Assembly: GCF_001039355.2 (NCBI RefSeq)
Contig: NW_019776135.1
Span: forward strand, 430,862 to 494,861
Direction of reading: 5' to 3'
Source of the DNA: Lingula anatina
Taxonomy: Eukaryota; Brachiopoda; Lingulata; Lingulida; Lingulidae
DNA: 64,000 bases
A program made the position numbers and the translations under genes. Of the stretch, positions 34,373 through 47,000 are shown one piece after another. Position 1 is the stretch's first letter. Each line of letters begins with the position of its first letter. The notes beneath the pieces are model-generated. The model did no database searches, was not told where the DNA came from, and was given only the letters and a program-made list of their open reading frames with translations.

Positions 34373-37300
34373 GAATGGAACATGTTCATGGAGCTTTATC
34401 ATTCATTCACTGGGTTCCAGATTAGCATAAGTAGCATGGATATACCAGTATGCCATCTTCATCTTTTAAAGAGCTTAAAACAAATAGCATGGGCATTTAA
34501 TTCTCATCTGAATCTTGTCTTTAAAAATGCTGTCATAGTTATATCATGTTGATCTTTTGTCTTGATCCTTGTACCTTAAATGGCTGTTATGTCAGTATTA
34601 ATTATTGTGAGAGAGAGAAACTTTAAGATAACCACAGCAACATATATTGACCTGCACATTCATATAAATGCTGCTAGCTGATGATCATCTGCTAGATATG
34701 TGTATGGAAATTTGGATTTAAGTTCTTCTTCTTCTTCTTCTTAAATATCATGTTATACAATGTAAGATCTCTAGTGAATATTTCTTTGAAGTAATTGGCT
34801 GAAATGTATATCACCTCATTGTAAAGTCAAATGGTTAGGCTAAATTTGTAGGATGAACTTTTATAGCCCAGTCTTTTGTTGATTAATCTCCACCCATCAC
34901 AGTGCTGATAGTGGTCTGCCAACCAATGAAAAACAGATGTGAGTTAAAACGTAATAAAGGCTATGTGTTTATTACATTATTTTGAAAACTGTCTGTATCT
35001 GATCAATAAAGTTGGCAATAACATTGGCTCAGCCCAGATTTATCGTTGCTGATATATATAAGCTGGATATATATAAAATGGGGTCTAACAATCACCCCCT
35101 TTTTGTTGTTTCTCTGAATTTGGTTCTTATCATCATGTGGAATGACCTGGTGCACCGCTTACGCAGTATTGTGCTGTTTTAACAATAAAATATTATCAGT
35201 AAAAAAGATAATTGCTTTTATACAGTCTAGGATCAGCTGTTTGGGTGGGTGACATTACAGGCAAATAGGCTGCCTCTGCAAGAGCAAAAGTAGAGTCTCC
35301 CATCTGCTGGGATAGCCTGACACTGAGGCGATCAGCTGATTCATACCACCTGGCAGAAATAAAGTCATAATAATAAAGTCATAAGTTTAAAAAATTATTT
35401 GTTTAGTAGAATTTACAGTTCAGTGTGAATAATTTACAGTTCAATGTGAATAATTAAAGAATAAAAAAAAATGCATGGGATCTGCTCACTATATTTGAAT
35501 GAAGAAAATGTTTAATTCTATTTCCAACAATATTGCAGTGTTAGTAATACGTTTTGATCAAATTATCTGAGAGTAGATTAAATAATGTCACAAAGTATGC
35601 ATGTTGCTTTTTGTGTTGGGTAAAAGCCAAATCATTGATAAAAATAGACATACTAATAAATGAAATCAGTAAGTTTTTGTATTAGAATTAATCAAGTGCT
35701 TACAATATATGAGAGCAGCATGTACCACTGCTAGGTTTGAACTGTGTATAATTCACACAGAAGAATTGAAAAAAATTCCTATTATTGCAGGTTGGTATTT
35801 GCAAAGAGCCTCAAAGCATAAAAAAGTACCTTACATGAAATCTCATGGTCATTTTTAATAATTTGAACATTTTGCAGGTCCTTATACACAACAAAATATT
35901 TGACCCTTGGAAACTGAAAGGGAAAATATTTATTGCTGTGTGATTTCTGCAGACCTTACCTATTGTTTTAATTTTATATACAAGAATATATGTAGTGAAT
36001 TAGTAAATTACTCTAAATAATATATGTCAAACAGTATGTTTCTCCCAAAATAAAAGCATAGAATCTCACAGTAGAATAAGCCAGTCGTAAAATGAATTAG
36101 ATGGAAAGAACATGGACAGGGAGGAGAAAATGAATAGCAAATAAAGATGTTTTAATCTTAAAAGATTGAACTGTTTCATAGAACAGAGTGTGCCTAAAAA
36201 AGGCAAGATCAATGTACAGTTGTCTGTGAATAGGAAATAAATAATTAAGTCAAGCTTGTGTAAGATTGGTAGTTTTTATTTCAACCAATGCAGAGGCCAG
36301 CTGAGTGAAACTGTTAGTTCTGTGTGAATATATATAATTGCTGGACCTCTGCTGAGATATCCAACAAAACCAATCATTTCTGCCCATGGAACATTTTGTC
36401 TTCATAGCCAGTAACTCGGAGAAGTGCCTACTAGTAGTGTCTTTGCTTTTCTGTCTGACAAGTCTATATCTGGTAAGGAGGGAATTCCTTTGTCTTCACA
36501 CAGTTGAGTAAACAAAGGCTATCAATCTTCACAAAGGATATATATTTAAAAATTATTGGCAACTATCAACAGCAGTCTAAAATCATGTGCTAGAGGTACT
36601 CTGTACTTCAAAATTAAGTTGAAACTTGAGACACATATACAAGACATGGCAACTCAGACTTGGACGATCATTTATCAACAATAGGATTGAAGTGCTAAAC
36701 ATTAAAAAAAGTTTTTTTTAACACAATTACATAGTTCAACTTAAATTCATTTCAAATTAAGGTCAGAGCAACAGGACGATAGCAGTTTGTCTTGTAACAC
36801 TGCTGAGAAACCTCTAGCATTGATAAGTGTAAACAAATCCAAATGATGTTGCACTGATTAAAATGTTCAATAAATTTCAAACACAACTAATACTGCACTG
36901 TAGGAAATTCCATCAATTGACCTCATTCTGAACTGATGACTTAAGCAAGAAGGAATGTCTTTGATAAATTTAATGCATATTTAATCATTACAGTAACTGT
37001 TATATGTGATTTAAAGATGTGTCCTGGCAATCCTCTCAGTTAAGTCCTCAGGGGTGGATTGAGGCCGCCTTCTAGGTCTTCCAGAAGATGGTCAGATTTT
37101 CAAGTTTACATTGATGGGTATCTAATTTTTTCTGTCAGAAGACAGTCAAAAATGAAGGATGGACCAACTTATATAATTTTGAAGACTATCAGAAAATATC
37201 TCTGGATCCGCCCCTGGTCCTGGTTACAAAACTAATTTGCTGTAAAGAACTTATTGGTTTTACATTGGGCAGTCAGCCAGCTCTTGTTCACAAATGTAGC

Positions 37301-38543
37301 TTTGTAAACTGGCAAGTTTTACTACAAATAAAAATTATTCAGTCTGAAACCTAAATGCAGGAAATAAAAATGATGGAATAATTTTTTACATTATATACTG
37401 TGATAAAGAAAATGATCAATCAAATTTTGCATTGTCTGTGACTCTGAAATTAGATGTGGTTTAATGATTGTTTGGCCGATGTATATACCTGTTAATGTGA
37501 TTTAAGTAAGCCTTCTGTAAGATCCCTTTATGCACGTATTCCATTTTCTGTTTCTTTTGTTATTCAGGAAAAGGAGTGAAACAGAATTCTGACAAAAGGA
37601 GACTTGTTTCTTCTTAACAGTGAGCTAACTTGTGTCAAATCTTTTACAATATTTCATTTCAGAAAAAATTTACATTGAATTAAAATCTGATATTTTTATC
37701 ATTACTTTCAAGCCAACTTATTTATGAAGTAGCCCTGAGGTCACAGATGTCTCCGATTTGGACTATGTAGAGCTCATTTTATTATGTGCTATCCAGTAGT
37801 CATTCTTTTAGGTCAATACCAGTCCTATTTCCCTCTGAATAGTCCCTTCATTGTTTAATAATAATGGAAAGAGAGTTATCTGTTTGTTTTCAGTTTATTT
37901 TCAGAGTACAACATTTTAAATTTGTTTGCTTAAAAACATTGTATTTTGAGAAAGTGTCAGTCTTGCATTGGTATTATAACAGTGCCCTTAATAATTACAA
38001 AATAAGATATAAGATAACCATTGATAGTTTGATCTGATTACAGAAAAGGACTAAAATGACAAATTTTAGTTTTTTAATCGAAATTGAACACACAGGCTAC
38101 ATGCACATTTTACCAGCTTTACTGCCACGCATGATATTGAGATTAAAGGGATAATAACTGTTTTCAAAGTTTACTGGCCCAAGTCCAATTCTCATAAAAA
38201 AACTTAATTTAATTTGAGTACATGTAATACAGCCAAACAAAATTAACTGGGCCACTAACTTACTCTTTTTAAGAAATTTCACAGGCCCAGGTCCGTTTTT
38301 TCATTGGTACTGGTCTAGTTGTTAATATCACAGACTGTTATACCATGGCCCTTTCACTATATTGGTTTTTGATTTTTTTTTACAATGTGATATAGTAACA
38401 TTGAATTTATGTTCACTTTTGATGTGTATAGAGACTGTGAGGTGAATGAGAATAATTCAGAATGTCATTAAGGAAAAATATATATTGAATGATACTTCAA
38501 GCATTCTTTGTTGGCAAGTCTCATCCAGTATCTTCTCTGAAAT

Positions 38544-38628
38544 CTACAACTCATTGATCAAGTGAGATTTTCTTCGTGGCCTATTCTTCTGTCTTGCTTG
38601 TACCATGTCAATCAGAAAAGAGGGAAAT
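38544..38628 (-). CDS. Possible 3'-terminal exon, unidentified product
   Basis: A long T tract then 'atcatacag' gives a strong acceptor at 38629. The following 85 nt read, in phase, FPSFLIDMVQARQKN, then RPRRKSHLINEL and a TAG (38546-38544). The peptide is basic and helical in appearance. Upstream on the same strand (38870-39010) another open stretch includes YPRWRFFDKLQQILG, which could be related, but no donor linking them was found. The family is unknown. Confidence 0.3.
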
Positions 38629-39892
38629 CTGTATGATAGAAAAAAAAACAAACATAATAATAATAATACCATTAGGACCTACTAGTAAATACGTAGACAT
38701 TATGGTATTATGCAATGAACTAAATTTAATCTGCCATTGTTTTCAAGTGATTTGACTGAAATAATGTCAACCGCATAGATTTAAATATACAATTTACTAT
38801 TAAATCTAAATACAACATCAAGATTAAAGGTCACAGGAAGGAAATTGCATTTATAAAAGAAATTAGATATTAAAATTTTTTAAATTTGTCCTGGTTCCCA
38901 CTGTCGTCCTGACAGGACACAAAGAGGATCTCAGAGGGACCGGCCGCTAAACTGAACATGCCCAAGATTTGTTGTAGTTTATCGAAAAAGCGCCATCTGG
39001 GATAGGATTTTCATTTAGCTCTTGTGATCTCAACAGTGTCTCAAGCGGAAGAACAGAATAACATTTTCTGACCTCCAAGTTAATGTTTTAGGGTTGTAGA
39101 ATCCAGATATTGGGTTATTAACTAAAGATATTTTCACCAGTGTGGAGTAATAATTTACCGCCTCAAAACAACCACACACGTAACCGATTATCAATCGGCA
39201 ACAATAATTCAAAATATCACAACAAAACTTAAATAAACTTGGCCTTGCCGCTTTGTCTTGTGATACATGGCATGCTCTAAATTTTCATTAACTAACCCGT
39301 ATAATCTTTTACTAGTGTAAAGACTTACCTTAACTACAATCCTTGACTAATGTTTTTTAAAAAACCAAGTCATATGGAATCACTTGCGCACTTTGTTGAT
39401 TTCTGGAGATGGTGAAGTCGTGCGTCTCTGTCTTGTGCAGGGAAACAAACTACTCAGAGGACACTTACACAAACCATGCCTAGATAAGTTACATCGTAAA
39501 GATTCTCTTATTATGTGAAAGTACGTGTACGCTCTTGTCATAAAGATGAGACTGTGGAGAGACATTACAGGTTTATACTCCAAGCAAACATCATATTGAC
39601 ATTGATATATAAGTAAGTGTTTACATAACACAGGAAAAGCTAATTCTTTCAACGACCTTACCACCTAGAGTGTATCTGGTATACAGGATGTTTGATTGAA
39701 AACCAGGTGTTCAAATGATTTGGTGCTGCAGCCTCGGTTTGAAAATCGTTAGCATTGGTATAACTTCTGTCTATAGCTAGAACATCCCCCCCCCCCCCAG
39801 CAGGGCTGAGGGGTTATTATATTGAGTTTAATTAGGGATTGTACAGGATCTTTGGGAGTTTGGGGTCAATCGGTGCATTTTCATGGGAGCAA

Positions 39893-40930
39893 CAGCCATT
39901 AAATGAGATTACATAAAACACACATTGAGATTTCCCTGTAAAGTCCCATAAGTTAAGCTATCTTAACTGTTTCACATAATATTAGGAATCTGTGATGATT
40001 ATGCAGGTAAATGTTGTTTAATATTGCAAATAAGTTTACAAAAGAAAAAAAATTTGTGTAACGCCAACATTAATGCTATAGATGAATAACAGTGCCTTGT
40101 TATTCTCAAATTCAATGGGGTTGTTGATATGTTAATACAACTAGATTGAAAGTTTGAACAGCAGCTTTATTGGATTTTTTTGTTATGTTTTATTTAATTT
40201 TTATATTATAATTATTTTTCAAACACTAGCATCTTCAAGATGTAACTTTTAACTCCCATCCACCAAAAGCCCTGTGCATTTTCTGTATTTCCACTTGAGC
40301 AACTGTATTGGTTTTTATGTCTTTAAACATTATTTGATATTATTTTATGCACTGTCATCATTTTTTCACATATTGGGATTTTCATTATGTGAATTTGAAC
40401 TCTCACATATGGCCCTGAAACTGTAATTTTATTCACCATGTTACCTGTTGTCCATGATTAAATTTAAAGGGATAATAACTGTTTGTTTTGGCCAAAAAAT
40501 TAATTTTCTTGGAGTAAACAACAATTTTCCCATACTAACTAATGGTTAATGAATCCATTTCTACACTCAAAGTTAGTCCCTGAATTTTTTTCTAAAAAGT
40601 TTGTCTTTTGTAATAATCTCTTCAGATATTTTAACATAGTATAGCCATCTATGGAGGTCACGTGATCCGATGACAAGCTCAGATATCAAAATAATAGCTA
40701 TAACTGCCATTTTTGTGGTAAAACAGAAAATATTATATTTTTATGAGTTGTTTACAATGTTTTTATTGTGAAATATAGATCTCATACAAAGAGTTATCCC
40801 TTTAAGTGTTGATTGACTGTGCTGTTATAAGCATTATATATTTTTGTATCAAAATTGACAAAATGACCTATTTTCTGCATCTTCATTTTCTGCTTTTTGT
40901 CTGTACATTTGACAGCTTTGCTGCATTGTT
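39893..40930. repeat. R1 interspersed repeat, copy C, interrupted by a MITE
   Basis: Same order of landmarks as copy B; the difference is the 334-bp insertion at 40468-40801. It ends about 160 bp before the first recognised GPKOW exon. Confidence 0.8.
40468..40801 (+). mobile_element. piggyBac-type MITE (TTAA family), in R1 copy C
   Basis: Flanked by TTAA at 40464-40467 and 40802-40805. The ends are agggataataact at the left and the shortened complement gagttatccct at the right. The R1 host reads 'catgattaaa', then the insert, then 'gtgttgattgactg', as in uninterrupted copy B. TTAA targets fit piggyBac. Its ends differ from those of the full transposon at 15327, so another piggyBac lineage mobilised it. 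Confidence 0.82.
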
Positions 40931-41093
40931 CCAGATATTTGTGGTAGCCAAGGACAACTGCTGATCAGTGTCTTAACCTATATGTAAGTGTCTGAGACAA
41001 ACACATATGCTTATTTTTATGTACTTATTGTAATTATCTTAGACTAACGCTTCTTTTTATTTGATTTTTATAACTCTGTTGTTTGTATTCCAG

Positions 41094-44000
41094 ATCGAAG
41101 GTATAGATGAAGACAACTCTCGAGTGATGGTCAAACTCACCATTAGCCAGCAACTCATCTCGATCAACAAATTCCACCTTCAGCTTGTAAGCAAAACAGA
41201 TTATGAGAAAAATGCCAAAATTTTAAGTAAGCATTGACACTATTACCTTACTATAACATCATCTGATGCTTTAGGTAGTTGAAAGATTTAAATTACTTTA
41301 TTCTTAGTAAATAGAGGATAAAATAGAAGATGTGCCTTATCTGATAGAATATTAGTCTGTTGTTATGTATAGACACAGATGTGTGTGTACATAATAGCCA
41401 TTACCTGTGTCTGTCATCTCCACTGTTGCTGTGTACTTTCAGTGATAACAAACACAAAACTGGAAAACTGTTTCAACTTTTGTCTTCAATCTTACAGATG
41501 AACATTCATAAAATACAGGTTGAGTTCAAACTTAAGCATAATTTTTTTTTTTTTTTGTACAGACACAGATGTCTATACCTGGCCATTATTTATCTATCTT
41601 AATTTTTTTGATCAAAATTGCTGACAAAACTAGTACTTTAAGGGTTGCCATTATTCAAAGCAAAACAATGTCATGTCAGTATAAAAATCTCCAAAAAAAC
41701 TTCTATAATAAAGTGAAAGCTGAGGGGACTAAAGAGTTTCCTCATATATATATTTCATTGAGGCGTAACTAATAAATGGAACCAGAGGAGACAGGGTTGT
41801 GCTGGAAGTGTGATGCCATGTGAAGTGGAGTGGTGCAAGATGTGAAGCTAAGCGGTCATTTTTAGCTGGAAGTGAACGGGAGTAAAGACGTGGGCTCAGA
41901 GAGGCTGGAAGAGGCTGTCAGAATGTCATCTTTGTCATGGCATTTGTCACTGATTAGTGCATGCCCCCATGCAGTAGTGTATTAGTCTGATCATATATGT
42001 GGAATTTCATGTCAGCTCTACCAATAACCATTGTCCAAGAATCAATAAAACACCCAAAAATAATTAGATATGGGCATATCAGATTATATGCAAAAATTGC
42101 ACATGACAAAGATTTACAGCCTTGTGGGAATTCTTTTCTCTTGACGATCTTTGCCGCGCTGCTGGTCAATGCATCATACATTTCAAAACAAATTGAATGC
42201 AAATTAAGCACGATTTTACTACAAGTATTATCTGCCCTAAATGCCAAAAGAAAAAATTGTTATCTTACCGTGTTGTTGGAAAAACCTATTTTCTCTGAGC
42301 CCACGTCTTCACTCCCATTCACCTCCAGCTAAAAATGAGCACTCAGCTTCACGTCTTGCACCACTCAACGCAAAACATGGTAAACTGGTGTTGATGTGCA
42401 ATAGAATGTTTTCAGGAGTTCACTTCTTTTACATTAGAAGTATAAATATTTTGATGCATCTAGAAAGATCTACATAATAGTTGTTAAAGAAAAATCCGAG
42501 CTTTTGGCCCCTGGGCCTTCTTTGGGGATTATCAGGACTTTATTTAACAACTATTATGTAGATCTTTCTAGATGCATCAAAATATTAATACTTCTAATAT
42601 TACCAAGATCTATACGGTGAATCAACATGACTTCTTTTACATATACTGATAAAAATGTTGCCTTCAAAAATTTATGGGCTATGCAAAAAAAAAAAAAAAA
42701 AGGTAGCAAAATATCACCCTCTTGCTGAATTTAACAATTTTGAATGTGTAAAAGATTTTCATTCTATTTATATTTCTTTACCATTACCATAGTAGTTAAA
42801 AATGTTACATTCTTTTCATTTACAGTGTATATACATTGGTCTCTTCCAACCAATTTCCTTGCATGCTCCTTGAAAGTCTATCTGTTTTTTTTTAGCCAAA
42901 TGAATGGTTCATGAAAATGCTGTGTAAACCCTCTGATTCTTCCTCTCCCTCCTGCCTTGTCTCCACTCCCAGATAAATGCATGTATAACCACAGCATTTC
43001 TAATGTACATATACCAGTATATACCTGTACATGTGCACTCACAAAAAATTGTACTTGAATGTGTTTGTGAGCTGTAGTGCACATGTACAGCACTGGTACA
43101 TGTATGTGTAAGTATCAGATCAAACCCCTGCTGCATGCTGACTGATTGCCCTTTTTGAATGAAGTGTACAACTGTAGATTATAATTACGGTAATATGCCA
43201 AACAATTCGACCAAGAGTAATTAATTTCAAAGAAACATCATTTTGGTAGAATTGATTAAAATATAGAAATAAAAACCTTTAAAAAGGTCAGATTGTTTGG
43301 GGCATCTGGATTATACATCCCATCTTACTGGAAGTATTGCATCTTACGGGAAGTGTCACGCAAGATAAGCTGCAATTTTCGTTTAACATGTGTTTTAAGC
43401 ATGTTTTTTCCTCCTTTTTATTTAAATTTTAATTTTCTAAAATATTTGCTAACATTACTTGAGATTCAAATAGACGAGATTTCATAATTTCCATCTATTA
43501 ATTTTCTCAACCTACGATCATTTTCATGACGAACATTACACATTCAAGTGAAGAGGGATGCTTTCCCTCCCGAGACGGCCTGTTCACTTTAAAATCATTA
43601 GCTTTAGTGGACTCAAACAAGTTATAATATCATATTAAGTTGAATGACTGGCATAGTGTCTACGTACGCCCTATCTGAATTTAAATACCTCATCTGATAT
43701 CAGTTGATTTTTTATATTTTTTGCTGTCCGAGATCAGAAATATTTTTTAAGTCACAAGGTCTGCTCGGCATGGAAGCATTTCCAAAGTAAATTCAATTGT
43801 CCCTATCAAAGAAGAGTCAAAGAATACCAGTTGATCCCGCTGACTTTTCGGTCGAATGATTGTAGTGCATGTAGGATCTTGAGCAAACTTTTTTATTCTT
43901 CAAAATGCCCCCCCCCTCATCAGTTAGGGGCTGACGAATCAGTAAACTGAGGAAAGTCTGCTAAATAAGCACAAACTGTGTGTCTATAAGCACTACTTTT

Positions 44001-47000
44001 GTCATTAGCACAAAAGAAATGATGGGTATGTCTTGCTTCCAGATAAGATCTTCAGTTAATTGTTTCTTCCTCATTGACACAATTGACAAAGGGTTGAGGC
44101 ATGCAGCATCTATTTCACTTGCTTGAAAATTTTCCAAGCTTTGCCTACCATATGGACGAACAATCGGAACAAAAAAAAATCCTGTTGCATGATATTGACA
44201 TTTGGTCTAAATGTTTGAGCCCAGAAAAAATAATTTTAGGAAATAATTTTTTTGGTCGGATTGATCGCACCGGTCAAACTGTTTGGCACATTACCATACA
44301 TTTCTATACCACTCTACAGATAAAAAGGTTTGCAATATTGTTAGACATTTTTTGTGATACAGTCGCGGCCTTGAGCTATAGGATATTTAGAGTATGGAGA
44401 CAGGAAATCTTCAGTAGTGTCACTAACATTGTCTTTGCATCATTGTAGTGTTCTTATGCAGATTAATTATTTTCTAATGAATTTTCAGATAAGGCAAAGG
44501 TAGACGACTATTATGCAGAAGAAAAGAAAAACAAGTCACATAGAAATGTTTCACCAGAGTCCAGTAGAGAAAACTATGAACACAAAAAAAGAGACAGGTA
44601 ACAGTAGTAGAATGACAATAATGAAAAAATACCATGTTAAATGAGGTATTCAGTTATTATTATGGTACAGATATAGTTAACAATTCCCTACAGTATGCAT
44701 ACTTTACGAAGGGATTACCATCCATTAGACATGTGGATAATATGTCCTCCTAGACTACAACAGCCTGCGTACCCATCTCTTGGATTTAGGTCAACTCGAT
44801 CCGCGTAAATTTTGGGCTTTGTCAGTACATGGGTAGGCCCACCCAACTACCAGACTCCGCACTGAATGATCCTGAATTCACCAGTATATGGGACCACATT
44901 GTGTCCTATCATTATGTAGTTGTAATACATATGGAAAAGAAAAATATATAAATGAATAATGTGTATTTTTGTTATACCCACCTTCACCTCGGCAGAGGAA
45001 GCCTGCTGCTGCTGCTGCTTCACGTCTAAATAACACATTTCTTTTGAATTGCACTTCTAAGTTCATCATCCAAAATGCCAGAAAACTGATGCACAGTTTC
45101 AAAATGAGATTTCTCTGCCTTTTGACTTGTGTAAGCGAGTTTGTTGTCCAATTTATCAGAAAAGTGCTGCTTCGTATTGTCCAAATAACTTTTTTCTGCC
45201 TTTTGACTCGCCGTTGGAAGTTCATCACCCGATACGTTAGAAAAATGTGAAAAACTCGGCTGCTTATACATTTCTGGAATGTCGCTCTGTCATTTGGCTT
45301 TGCCAAACAATGGATGAGAGGGGGTGACTGCCACGTGCGGAAGATGGGCAGGAAATCGGCCAACTACTCACGGAAAACCACTGACCCTTGCCTCTGCCAA
45401 TACACATGCAACCACAATCCATTCACACAAATAAAAGTGATTGGACAAAGACCACAATTGGACAGAAACTTTCAGCATAAATGAGGGGGAAGTCCATTCT
45501 CAGCGTGTTCTATTCAAAGTTAGGGGTTTTGGGTGGGGAACATGCACGATTTCCCTTTCTGTGTATGATAAATAATGCACTGTTTACACCCTATTGCTCG
45601 GCATGCTGTCGTGTATATCAGGCTCGTGGACAGTGCATTATTTACATGTAGTACTTAATGAAATTGTGTTTTACATTCTACATATAGGAAGTGGCAACGA
45701 GAAGGGGACTCCAAGGACAAATCTAGAGATGCTGACAGGAAACGTAAATATGAAGATGATAAATCCGAGTAAGCTCTTAGATCCCATTTCCATAGATTTT
45801 AGATAGATCTATCCCTGTGGGGAGTTTCACTAGATGACTGTCAGCTTAAGCGTCTGTCCCGCCTACCAAAAGTGAAAGGGGGTAATTAACTATGGTGCGC
45901 GCTCGGCTGACTGCAATTTAGCGTGAACCCCCAGGGAGTTAGGTCGATCTAAATCTAAATCTCTGGATCGATCTAAATCTCTGGGGGTTCACGCTACCCA
46001 TATATTTATATTGGTCTTTAATTTAATACTAAAATATATGAGGGGAGAATGTACATAGAAATAGCTGAATATAAAATAAGATTGAAAACAGAGGTCCACA
46101 TGTATGACTACTGCATTTATATTAGAAAAGTAGAAAGAGTTGAATGAGATGTCTACAGCATAGCATTTAAGTGTATAAAACTATTACTCATGATTTATTA
46201 GTAGACACTGGGCAATGATCTTCTTAATTTCATTAAACAATGATGTTTATTAATGTGAAAATAGTTTCATTGGATCTAAGTTTTTGATTGTCAGAAAGTT
46301 TTCTTTTATGATAATCCCAGATATTTAATTTACCTGTTGACTGTTTTATCTGTTCACTCTGGCTTTCGCATATTATCCTGAAGCCCTGTACTAGTAACAT
46401 TTTTTGCATTTCTAAATAAGCAATAGTAAAGGTCTTTATGCTGTTAAGCATTATGTTGAATTATTTTATGCACTGTCCTCATTATTTAAAGGGATAATAA
46501 CTCTTCGTATGAGATCTATGACCCCATTCCCTGAGATAAGATCGATCCAACTAGATCAACCTAACTCCCCAGGGGTTCACGCTAAATAGCTGTCAGCCGA
46601 GGGGGTACGAAAGTTAATTACCCCCTTACAACTTGTAGTAGGCGGGACGGACATTTAAGCCGGATTATCTGACAGTAATCTAGTGAGACTCCCCACGGGG
46701 ATAGATCGATCTAAAATCTATGGGAATGCACCCTTTGTTTCACAATAAATACATTATAAACAACTCGTGGAAATATAATATATTCTGTTTTACCACAAAA
46801 ATGGCAGTTATAGCTATTTTTCTGATATCTGATATCTTTTGTCATTAGACCATTTGATCTCCATAGATGGCTATACTCTGTAATAATCTCACAAGAAATT
46901 ATTACAAAAAAAACAAACTTTTTGGAAAAAAAAATAAGGGACTAACTTTGAATGTAGAAATGGATTCATTAACCATTAGTAAGTATGGGGAAATTGTTGT

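Larger units (their letters stand above)
29271..41093. other. Long repeat- and intron-like interval
   Basis: Upstream of the LRR gene (minus strand) and of the first recognised GPKOW exon (plus strand). A CpG-richer patch near 29950-30240 could be the LRR-gene promoter. The G-patch exon expected for GPKOW was searched for and not seen. The interval contains two MITEs (33310, 33588), the 36-bp minisatellite (34141), a possible terminal exon at 38544-38628 (minus) and R1 copy C. The open frame at 30709-30909 has no recognisable domain. Confidence 0.5.

Noticed and set aside
34121-34425. Cys/His/Pro-rich and Asp/Gly-rich frames
   Set aside because: Product of the 36-bp minisatellite; no start, splice or conservation support.
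40930-40990. Possible GPKOW exon just upstream of 41094
   Set aside because: A donor-like site follows 'aacctatat', but the frames give no KOW-like peptide and miss the expected Gly-Lys.
41997-42332. 111-codon frame inside a long-arm element
   Set aside because: Frames are open on both strands without domain similarity; treated as element interior.
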